Origin: Clytia hemisphaerica
Taxonomy: Eukaryota; Cnidaria; Hydrozoa; Leptothecata; Clytiidae
Length of the DNA stretch: 64,000 bases
Assembly: GCA_902728285.1 (NCBI GenBank)
Contig: CACVBU010000939.1
Span: 434,001-498,000 of the forward strand
Direction: 5' to 3'
The notes beneath the pieces are model-generated. The model worked only from the letters and a program-made list of their open reading frames with translations, was not told the DNA's origin and searched no databases. Of this stretch, positions 13,401 through 25,400 are shown in pieces. The position numbers were made by a program, and so were the translations under genes. The number at the start of each line of letters is the position of its first letter. Position 1 is the stretch's first letter.

Positions 13401-16400
13401 ATTGAGGTTTCCATAGTAGGTTCACTCGAGTAAAAAATTGATAATGAATAATTCAACTAATTCGGCACAGCGCATTTGCGTCACCCCTTTACCAAATAAA
13501 AATCAGCCGCAAACCCACCCGATCATCAAATGATTCATTTCCGCAAAAAAGAATCCCATGCCAAAAAATACCACGCTTAAAATGACAAAATAGAATCACA
13601 GATACCAACTCGTCAAAAAGTCAAGTACAGTCGAATACACGTAGGCACACCTCTATCAACTCAGACATGCGTAGAAATTTCCCACTCTGATAAAGACTAA
13701 GATACAGAAAGATACTTGAACGGTATGTTGGTGTATTAAATTGAAAGCCAATGCAAACCCAATCTTAATCGCTAAAAGTATCACTGTAATCTTATCATTA
13801 TTGTAATGTTATCCTTTATCAAAACTACACATACAATCTGTTTAATCTTGTCCTCTCCTAGACAAAGCTTAAAAGTTTTCCGAGCAGTTTTTTACGAGTT
13901 GTTGATAATGATAAAGTGGCACTTACTGGATGTTTACTCTCGGGTACCTAATAGCCGGGGGGGGGGGGTGGAATAAGCAGGGGGGTTGGAAAAAATCTCA
14001 AAATTTAATAAGCGGGGGGGTTGGAATAAAAATGTCCTGGGTGGAAAATGTTTGAAAAGGAGGCTAATACAGCAGAATTAAGACAAAAAAGGGAACTTTC
14101 AAAAACATTTTCCCAAAAAATTAATAAGCGGGGGGGGGGGGGTTGGAATAAGAATGTCCTGGGTGGAAAATTTTCGAAAAATTAATTAGCGGGGGGGGGG
14201 CGGCTATTAGGTACCCGAGAGTATTAGAAGACTCGGTAAAAGAAAAAACAGAGACCTTAAACCACATCCCTACATCTCTAAAAGAGACAAACCTTGTCGT
14301 TTAAAAAGACCCTCTAGATCAAATTATAGACTGAAGATAAAAAAAAGTTTTAACCTCAGCCTCAAGTAAAGCACATGTTGGAGAGGAGGTTTGAAATAGT
14401 CCATTTCCGGAAGTATGTCTTTAGTGTACCTTATGGAGATAATGATAGGGTAGTTAAGGTCTTATTGATTTGTGAGAAAGATAATTGGGTATCAACCACA
14501 GTTTCAGGAATTCAGATAAAAATAACATAAACAGAGATTAAAAAGAGAAACGGTCAAAAATGATGTTCACATTTCTGTTTGTTTGATTTCGTCAGAGAAA
14601 TACTAAATGAATGACAGGCTATGACGTTTGCCAGTGCAATCCCCTCTCTCCAGCTCAAAAGATTCGTGGAAAAAGGAATCAGAGACAATCAAAAAAAGAA
14701 AAATTACATTTATTAACATAACCTTAATTTAGAAAACATTATGTAAAGGGAGCTGTAAGCGAAAAAAAAACTTGATGAGACCAGCATGACACCTCAGTGA
14801 ATGACACGGACAGAGATAGGTCAACTAAATGTTAAATCAAATGCCTCACTCCCGAATTACTCAACCCCTTTCTTTCATGATGAGAGATGTCTCTTTCTAA
14901 TCGCTTCGTAATATAACGGGATTTCACAATCGTGAAACGTTATGTATTTTTCCCCGTGAAATCACCAATAACCTTGGGTCTTCATGGCCCCCGGCGTGTG
15001 CATCGAATTGAGGGGGCCAAAAAATATGTCGCCCACCATGGTTGGGCGACGAAGAAAATTTTCGACTTTTTGCCCTTATTTCACCCCTCTAAACGGTATA
15101 TATAAGATTTTTCAAAGTAAAAAAAAAATACTTTGCAAAATATTGGGGGGGCCATGCCCCCCCCGGTGACGGGGGCAATGGTCTTTGTCTTATCACGATC
15201 ACAGGCCTGGTATATTTCAGAAGGACAGTCATCAGGGAGTGATTACCAGTTTTTGAGGTTTGACTTACCATTGTTAAGTAACGAGAGCATCAAAGCGTTC
15301 TTAGGGACTTTAAAACGCACAATGTTGGATTTGTGGCGATGTCATACCTAAAACTATCGAACGAAAGGAACAATTCACAAAAACATGTTATTTTACCTGG
15401 AAAATATTCAATATTGATGACTCGGTTGCTTGTATGACGTTAGCAGTGACGTAATGTTTGAATGTTAATGCATCAGTTGCTATCCCGTGATCCCTTGCGT
15501 GCGATTGCAAAACTGCCGTTAAGATACCTAAGAAAAAAAGATTGGCATTTTTCAGATAGGTTTCAATATCAATTTAACATTTATTACTAAGGTTTTTGAC
15601 TAGCACAAAAAGGGTGTACAGGCATGTTAGTGAGTTTCGGGGGTGTTCTCTTGCTTTCGTGATGTCATGATTAATTTTGCTGGAGAAGCCTTAAAATTGT
15701 TATAAGCACATGCTATCTTCCGACCGAAAAGCCTACTAGGAAATCTCGCAAACATTATTCCACTAAATTTGCCTCCGCCATATTATTATTTTAGAGTGTT
15801 TTACAAAACGAGTATGTAGTGGGAGATCAGCAAATCCCTTTCGCCAACCAAATAATTTTCAGGTATCTATTTCGAGTTCCACGCGATTATGACACGCTTA
15901 TCGACAAGAGGAGATTAACAGCCACGTTCTAAGAGGAGGTAGTTAAATATATATGTACTTTTCTATAACGTGGGTTTGCAAGGGGAAATTGGCTGATTAT
16001 TACGTATGTCAATAATGTGGTAATTTGAAGGCAGGCTTTTTGTATGTGACATGTCCAGAAATGAAATACTGTTTGGTCTTAAGTTAAGCTTGTTCCATCA
16101 CACGAATAACAATTACAGCCACACTGCCATAGCTACCAATCCATATTCAAGGTGGCGAAGGCTAATTTTAATCGCCAAGAAAGCAAGGAAGGAAGCTGTT
16201 TGAAACGTCAAATGTTATTTTGTCATTTGAGAAGCATGCTATGAGTCAATATTCCAATAAGGGTACAATGCAATCACAGTCACACTCTTAATGCTTTTTT
16301 TGTCTGTCCTTGTAATCGAAAGTTTCCTTTCGTAATACTATAATTCGATGTCAGAAAGTGACGTCGCAATAAAGCTTCGTGACGTTGGAAACGGAAAAGT

Positions 16401-19400
16401 TTCAACTACGACAAGTCGGAACTAGTCATTTTCCATTACAGTTTATCATTAGTTTAATGGGCTTTAATTATATCCTGACGTATAGGCTGACCAAAATTCT
16501 TGTAATTTTGATCAAGAGACTGGGTAAGCGTGCAATAGATCAAGGAAAAGTTAAGCTTGTATACACACATCATCACGATGAAGTTTTAAGGGGCTAACTA
16601 GACTCTGTCCATTGATTTTAAAGCCCCGAAGGGGCTAGATCCGAAGCTCCTGTATGGAAAATGAAGGCACTTATTTCTCATCGAGAACACGTGTTTTTCA
16701 AACAAAATTTGTAAACGCAGGGCAAACTTAAGGCTTCCCTACAAAGATTCTTCTCTAGCTCCTTCGGGGGTTCAAAAACAATGACTCTGTCCCATTAAAT
16801 TTTGATCTTGATGCGAAGCTTTATATTGATACGTTTTATACGTTCACTGCCAAGTCTTTTCCAGAAATCGAAAATTCAAGACCTCTTAGAATTTTATCGA
16901 AAATTTGACTTTCCAAGGCTCCTGTGGCCTGGGTTCTGCTTCGAATACCTTCAAATTGTATACCCAATCGACACAGAATTTCAAGAATGCGACAATAAAA
17001 ACCAAGCAAAATCTCTGTATCAAAGGTTATGGCCCTTTGAAGAACTTTGATTCCTCAGTTGGCAGCGAACAAGTTAAAGATTTGCGCCGCTATCAAGACG
17101 ACTGATGCATCTAGTACTAGTAGTGAAGCGGGGGAAAAGGGCAATCTAATAGTCGGTAAATTATAAATCAAAATGGGATTCGGCATTGATCAAAGGACTT
17201 TAATAAAGGATTTATGCAATTTCGAAAACCTACGCAAAAGAACAATTTTTTTAGGTAATCTACCCGTTAATTACATAATACACAGCTCCGGGCTTTTAGT
17301 AGGAGTTTTGCAACGCACAAAACAAAGGAAAATATGACGTAGACTGGTCTCTGTTAAAATGAGATGGAAATAATACATCGACAAAAATGGGAAATTTTGA
17401 GATGACATCTGAGATATTCTGTTTACAATTACTCCTGATGTGTTTCCCTAATGTCTTCTTAGTCACAAGTTTGGTCAAATTCCAACCAGATCCGTCAAAT
17501 TTCAATTACCTTATCGGGGAAAACTTCGTCGGGGAAAAGTGACGAAATTTTGGCCAAGTGACGAATATTTTTCCCCGACGAATAATTTTCCCTGACGAAA
17601 ATTTTCCCCGACGAAAAACCCTATTTTGAAATTAAACTTTTTGACTAGACCGAAGAAAAAATAGAGAAAATTCTTGTTTGAAAAATACCCCAGGGAAAAT
17701 TTTCGTCGGGGAAAAGTGACGAAAATTTTAGCAAGTGACGAATATTTTTCCCCGACGAAGTTTTCCCCGATAAGGTATATATTAATGACTTAATGTTATG
17801 ATCCTTTCTATGACGTTTTTTTGAAGATGATGAAAAGTCTAACAATCAACACTCAAAAATGAGGAACATTTTCAAGTCGACAAATACCACCTAAGGATGT
17901 GTTTTGGTGTTTTTAGTCAACTATGAAATATTCAACCGTTCATATTAGGGGTCCCCCCAGCGGTTTGCGTGAATGCGTGAATGGGCTTTTTCACTTGCGT
18001 GAATTAGTGAAAGAATTCCCCCCGAGTATCACTTCTTCACAAAAATGCCATTTTATGCTTGAGACGTATGTACTAAATGTTAAATCTAGTCTGAATTAGG
18101 ATCCTAACCTAAGAATGCTGTAAGAATGCTGTAAGAATATTTTAGGATGATTTTCCCAAAAAAGTTAAGAATATCCATGATGAAATGGATTTACACCATT
18201 CTTATAAAAAAAAGCGTGTATACCGAATTAAAAGATTCGAATATCATAAGTGGGCTGATTTTAGCGTGTACTTTTTCGTGAATAGAAAAGTCTAAAATTT
18301 TTGCATGGATAAAGTTGACGAATCTCTTTTCACCTGATATCTTTAATTTGTATAGTGGTTTTATGTTTTTGGGAAAACGGCCCAGAGAATTAAGCAATGC
18401 GAAATTGACTTAAAGTAGCTGAAGAGATCATCATCAATCTACAAAGGCGAACGAACGAACGTACCTTGAGGATAAAAGAGAGCTGGCAACCAAATACTTC
18501 GTGGTGGAGTAGAATAAGTGACGTCATTAATGGTGACACATTCCAGCCATCTTGATATGAACTGAACACGAATCCGAAGGTCGGTCACCCATGACGATAG
18601 TGATTTATTGGTGCAATAGCAATGTGCCTGAAATTATGACATGGAAGAAAAACGAAGATATGCAAATTACGCAGGATTTTTTATACAGATACTATTGAGT
18701 CTGGTAAAAAGATTTCTCGTTTTTTTTCTCGATCCTGGATTGGATCTATTTGGATTCAAATTTCAATTGTCATTTTAAAATCTTATTACCTAAACAGTCA
18801 TATGTAATCGATATTCGTTAGCGTAAAGTTTGCTTTCCCGTTAGTATTAGACCTTAAAATTTGATTTTTAATCATTACATCTTTAAATTCAGCGTTTCGT
18901 TTGATGGTGAAACGAAAAGCGTTTCGGTTTTCTGGTGGGGGTTCTGAGGCTCAAATAATTACTCAAATTCTTGACATTTTCAACAGAGATTAAACAATTA
19001 AATATTTGAAAAGATATCTTTCCTTTATCTTCATAAAATACTTTGCAATTTAATTTCCTAGAATCTAGGCGAGATTTAAAATTTACTTTAAGGGCAAGTT
19101 AAAAAAAATGCCTAGGTCAACATAAGATTAATGAGTTAATTACTTTCAATTATGACGTCACAGTATCTCAGTTGGCCAACTGGCCAAGGAAGGGTTTTTA
19201 ATTAGCTGACTCTATTGATCATCCAATCAGTTTCTATCCTTAACTGTAACTTTAATTGGATGACACTAAGCTTAGAAATGCTACACTAAGCTTATTCGCA
19301 AAATATCATTCAGTCGTAGTTTCAGTATTTCCCGCTAAAATTGAAAATCCTTAATAGAGAATTCGGAGTTTGGGGCATTTGAAAAGTACGGCCATTTTCA

Positions 19401-22400
19401 CCCATTTTTAGACCCCCTATCTTATCTGTTCGTTGGCGTCTGTTTCAAAGTAACCCCCTCAGTTTTCCCCCTCAGTTTTCAAAATTGAGCTTCAAGGCAA
19501 AAATCCGTGAAAAGCAAGAAATTGAATCTCGCGAAAATCCGATTAAAGAAGTTCAAATTTGGAATGAAGAAGTGTTTTGGTATGTTTGAAACAGGCAAAT
19601 GGGGAAAGCGGGCTAACGAGGGTTTCAATTTCCGAAATACCGAAGAATCTGTCGTGATTTCTGAAACTTGAGGTAAAAATATTTTATTCCATTGTCGTTT
19701 TTTCTTTTGTTTTTGAGCTTGCCAAATCTCTGAAATTTAACAATGAAATCTCTTTATCTATCCCCATGTAAATGTTCTTTTAACGATCCAAAAAACAATG
19801 AAAAAGTCAATAGCTTCTTTCTTGAAAAAAAAATAGTGTTAAAGTTGAACCTGACTAATATTATTAAAAAAGCATCACGGGAGCCAAATTTTTCGATTTA
19901 TGAAAAGAGCTTGGCAGTGAACGTATTGAAGTGCCTTTAAACACAACAACGATATTTTCGAGAAGGACAATCGAGGCAAATTAGAAAAAGAATCTGCAAA
20001 AGCACAACGTACCAGCCATTGTAACGGGATTTTGTTCTGTAAAATACACTTTGCCATTTCTTCTAGGGTTTCATTGAAGAGTACATTTCCTTTCATGGCA
20101 TCATGGAGCGAAGTAAGAGAAGTCGAAATAATGGAGAGCAAATTATTGAAGCGTTTTTGTTCTTGTTGTAGAACCACTGAGACGGAGGGTGACATGCTGG
20201 TTGGTAACGATGGTGGAGAAGCTGGAAAACGAAGGAAGGAATTCATACTATTTTCGCCTAGAGATTCCGGATGGCTTTTTTGAATTGTGTAACCCTTCAA
20301 AACGTTTTTAGCAGGTTTATTTTAAAATAACCCAAATTTAGCTATTAGATTCGCATTAGATTTTTGTTAGAAAATGTAGTAGGAATCAATTGAAGGGCAA
20401 ACCTAAATCAGGAAGCGATAGAGCAGAAGAATTTTTCTTCAAATCTTGATTAGAATTAGATTTGTTGAATTTGGGCGTCCGATTTTCTTGTCGACTTCTG
20501 TGTGGTATGAAAGTAGATATTGGGATGACGTTTGGTAACATGTTGAGAATCTCTTCCACGCGCTTGAGAATCAATTCGTCGTTCGAACCAGAAGATGAAC
20601 TAAAGAGAAAGAAGAAGAACTTATAGTGATTGGAGGTTTTAGCAAAGATTGGTCCTCTTTCATTAAACATATTCCTGAGAGAGAAAAAGGTCCATTCGAT
20701 GAAAGTCACGTGAATAATTGTATATTAGCGGATTTCTCCCCGGTTTTGTGCAAGATTTCCCAAATCTCCCGATAAATTGATGTTGATCTGTATACGTCGG
20801 GCCTGTCGTTTCGATCTACATTAAGGCTCTATAATGCGACGTTCTACTATAATTTGATACTCTTCAAAAATATCCAAATTCACCGTCAACAAAAAAATGT
20901 TATAAATGACTCTCTACTACTCGATGAAAATCCATTTTCCCTTGAAAATCAAATTGGAGAGCGTGAACTGTATTTACCTTGCACGGACGAATTTCTTTTT
21001 GCTTTGCATGGCTGATAATTGTTCCAACAGTTCCACGCCCTCACGTTCTTTGAAAGCGAAGACCACATTTTCGTTCATACCAAAAATTTGAGGTTCGTCC
21101 ACGGCTGGTAACTGATCAATCATGGTCACACAATCCATAAAGTTATCAGCGCTTGAAGGTGGTTTGTAGTTCTACGAAAAGCAAGTTGATTCAAAGTTTA
21201 TTCATATTATTGAACTGAAGTTACTTTTTAAGATTCTGTCTCTAGAGCTTGAAAAAGATATCTAGTATCTAGAATACTTAAATTCAAGCTTATTTCCTGT
21301 AATCAATCTACACGTTGCCTAACCTACTCGGCACAAGGCTTCAACGTGCAGGTTTCTCAAATCAGAACGAAACTATAACTCTGACCTACCTTCGACTGGA
21401 GATATGAGAATCCCTCAGTAGACAGTCCTTTGCAGAAGAAAGCTTTGAAGAGAGTGTTCAAACATCGTTTGTCCCACGGATCTAAGACACGACCACCGTA
21501 AATTATTTCACCGGCCAACGTTTCCAAGGCTTTGAATTTGACGTCCGGTTGTTGGTAAAGCATCTCTTGGATCGTGCTTACTGCCATCTATGGAACATCA
21601 ACAATAAAGTCGAATGAAAATACTGTAGACTGTAGAAAATGTAGACCTCTAAGGGAATCTAAATATAAGCAAGAATTTTTCTTTTTTTCTTTATTAATCT
21701 TTCTTTCTTCTCAAGTTTTGTAAATTTTGAAGGGTTTTCACTAAAAGGGTTGGTTAACTTTTAGTGAAAACTTTCTAAATTTAATGGTAAAAACCTCTAA
21801 TCTCCGAGCAGATTCTGATACTTTTCGCATGACACGTATTCACTATAAGACCAGCAACAACTCCGTAAAAGAATCTGCCCTGCTCAGCGCACCGCTTTGA
21901 TCTTGGTCATCCAAATTTGAGATGAAAAATCTTTACAATTGGATACAATTGCACAACTCATAATATTAAAACCAAGTCGCTTTCGCTTTCGCTTTCGTTT
22001 TAAAGCAAAAAGCAACGCAGTTTTGATTTTTTTTTTGGCTGAACAACCAGGTCAGATCGTCACATTCTCTGCATCCCTATAGAGTAGAGCGTGACATGAG
22101 CAGGATACCTTATTGGTATATATTTTCGCGTGTTACAAATTTTCGCGAATCGCGAAATAAACTAGATATTTTCAGAAAGTGGGCATATAAAGCAAGAAAA
22201 AGACTGATTTTGCTTGAAACACAACGTTTTTGATGTAAAAATACTATTATAACAAAATACTAAGAACATTTTTTTTCGCGTGTATTTAATTTCGCGATTT
22301 TGTAATTTTGAAAAATTTAAACAGTATTAAATTTCGCGAAAATTGACCAAAAAACTCGCGAAATTAAGTACCCGCGAAAATTTGTAACACACGAAAATAT

Positions 22401-25400
22401 ATACCAATAAGGTAGATGATCTGTGATTAACAAACCTCTAAATCTGGAGTTATGAAATCATAAGCCGTATTCCATCCATAAGCACCGAACTTTCTTCTCC
22501 CTTGAACCACTGCATGAAAGAAACATGCGCTGTACACCAACTGTTTCCAATGTGGGTGTATTGTACCGTCATCGAACAAATGTTCGTCTATGACACCACC
22601 ATTGAGTGCAAAAGATGTTTGTAAATTGTTTTTCACGTCTGGCGGTGTTTCCACTTTAGCCTGTGAGATGAAAGAAAAACGATTTCACTGGAGTGCTATT
22701 GCTAACATGGTTTGATAAAAAATACTTCAGAAATAAGCCAGAGTGGACAGTGCTCTTCTTAAAAGGGAGTCTGAGTGTTAATGCCAGTGCTCTAAATTTG
22801 AGCCCTTAAACTATCAGCACTTTAATTACCGTACTGTACGCAACTCTTAGTAAAGAAAAATCGGTGAAATCTTTTTGAAAATTGTTGAGGAAAATTTATG
22901 ATTTATCACGGGGACAAGGTTTTACCATGAACGAGGAGAGCAATATATGTGTAGGTAGCAAGGGATCTGGTTTCGAACTCAACCATAACCGAAAATGTGA
23001 ATTCACAGCTATCTCTGGATCAGCAAGTCTATAAAAAGAGGGAAAAGACCTGGTTAACGAAGTCAATAACAAGAAGTAAAAATCTACAGATTCGGCAAGC
23101 AAAGCAAATTTGCGATACCAAGCCTTGAAAAATAATAAGGCAGGCTTCCAGTTCTCTCAAGTCTCGAATAATTTCGATGCACTAGTAGAACAAATTACAG
23201 CGTGCGTTACTAGGGAAACCATGTTTCCTATAAGATCAAAATTTATAATTCGAGGTTCTTTTTTGTTGGGACCCTTGGCTAAAAGTTTTCTGAGTTTATC
23301 ATTCTTGACAACACGTTAATCACCAATGATAACATGTTTCGTGTGAAACTTATCAGAAAATGGAGAGTTAATCACAGAGGTCTGTGGAGTCAACAGTCGC
23401 TTTAAATATCATGGTCAGATTTCAGGCTACCAACAAAAGATTGAGATACAAATTAGTCATAGGTAACGAGTCATAATAACATAGCAACTTACTCTCTGAC
23501 AATTTGCTCAAGTTGCGGCATAAACGATAAAGCTAGATGACAATTCTGCAAGAAGACCCAACTTCCTTTGTGTTTATACGCCTTTCGAATGGCGTTTGCT
23601 GCTTTTCCGCCTTGGGAACGCCCTAATGAGATCATATCGAGATGAAGGGCGCTCCCTCGGACTTCTTTGACGAAACGAAGTAGATGAGATGAAGGGTCGG
23701 CGCCTGGAGAGGTCAGAAGTATTGTGGGTAATAAATTCGAGACCGAAAGTGAGTCAAAGCAACTAAGAAGGACATTATCATTAAATTGAATTGTGTGTGT
23801 TCCTTTAGTTTAACACTTTTATCCCTTTTTCAATAACTTTTTACAAAAAAAGTCTGTCGTTGAAATCATTAAAAATGTATATGGAAAAACTTTAGCATGT
23901 CAGCAATATATTGCTTTTAGGTAATTTGTATACTTCATACCTGGTGCAAGAATAAACATGACAGGTGTTCTACAATCTGACTCGGCGTACAAATCCTTCA
24001 AATCGAACACCGAGGGTGTTACGAATTCCCGCCCAATCGTTGACGCCACGTAATTAGAAACCGCCTCGGTGAAATAATCAGGCTTCAACTTTTTGATGAG
24101 AAAGAGGTAATGGAAATTGGTGAGATTGGAAACTTTGAAATAAGTGTTCTCTGCATCAATCAAGCCTGAAAATAAAATGAATGACTTTGGCTTTATATCT
24201 CTACCATCACCAAATGATCAACAAAAACAAATCTAAGATTTTTGTTGTGTTCCGGGGGTTTTCTTGCACAAATCCAGCCAGCTTCCACTCAAACCCGACC
24301 TGATGATTATCTTAAGTGGATAACTTTTGGCGTGGATTTAATTTGGCGATTGGACAAAATGCAATTTTTGGCGGGGATTTAATTTGGCAATAGATCAAAT
24401 TTGGCGAGGATTTAATTTGGCGAATTGGAAATTATGTCACACTGAAATGGGTGAAAATTACTCAAAAATATATTAAAAAGTTGTGATTTTTCACATAATT
24501 CTCTTTTTGTTAAATTTGGCGGGGATCTAATTTGGCGAATTGCCGAATTTGGAAATTTTAGTGAGGATTTAATTAAATTCGCCAAAGTTAATCCCCGCCA
24601 AAATCTATCCACTTAAGGTATTTTGTCTTTCATTAAAGTAGAAACACCAAAAGTCTTAGTTTTCTTGACCAGAAAAAATTCAGGTACATGATGGCCCCTT
24701 TTTTACAACCTCGAAAGTCTCTCAAAGCTGTACGAAAAACTACAAATCAGCGATTGAGTTTCTTAAAGGGTCTAAAAAATACGAACCAAAGTTTTAACAT
24801 TTGGGCTCACAGGTTGAGAAATTGAAATATTATATAGTTGGCCTACCTTTGTGTTCTTTATTGTTGTCCAAATAATGATACGGTGCCTCACTCACCATGA
24901 AATCTCTCCAAAAGTTCCCATTCACTTTCACGTGGTTCATAAGGCCAGTGAAAATGGTGAACGAATCTGATAATTGTTCAATTCTCTCCCATTGGGATGA
25001 AGTGAGAAAATCATCAAACGGGGAAGAACTTTCTTCACTTTCTCCCTCCTTCGTTGAGCGTTTCAGGGTGGAGGCCAAATTGTTGAGAGAGTATTGTGTC
25101 ATAACTAAAAGAAATTGAAGAAAACAGAAAATTTTAACAAACAAATATAGAGAATATAAAGTGGTATGCAACCGGACCACGCATTGGTCTCAAATGGATG
25201 AGAGGGTGTTTTGTATAATTTTACCCGGACCCTGAAAATCCTGCAAAGGTAAAAGTGAACAATTTGTCTTTGCAAAAAGGTACAACAGGGCTATTGCCCT
25301 TCTCCCGGCTTCTACAATGGATTTGTGTTATTTAATAATACTGCGAATCGGACCTTAATTCAAATATCGTCAATTTGGCTTTAAATGAAAGAAGCAGCAG

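Larger units (their letters stand above)
11058..15396 (-). other. Dynein intron 34 (4.3 kb)
   Basis: Holds the truncated TAGTAGGGGG foldback copy (11,445), the inverted GGGTACCTAATA MITE (13,936) and G/C-tract repeat debris near 14,985-15,175 (GGGGGGGCCATGCCCCCCC). No nested gene is supported. Confidence 0.7.

Noticed and set aside
16379-17105. Overlapping open frames in dynein intron 33
   Set aside because: Two frames overlap in the same strand without recognisable protein features; taken as chance.
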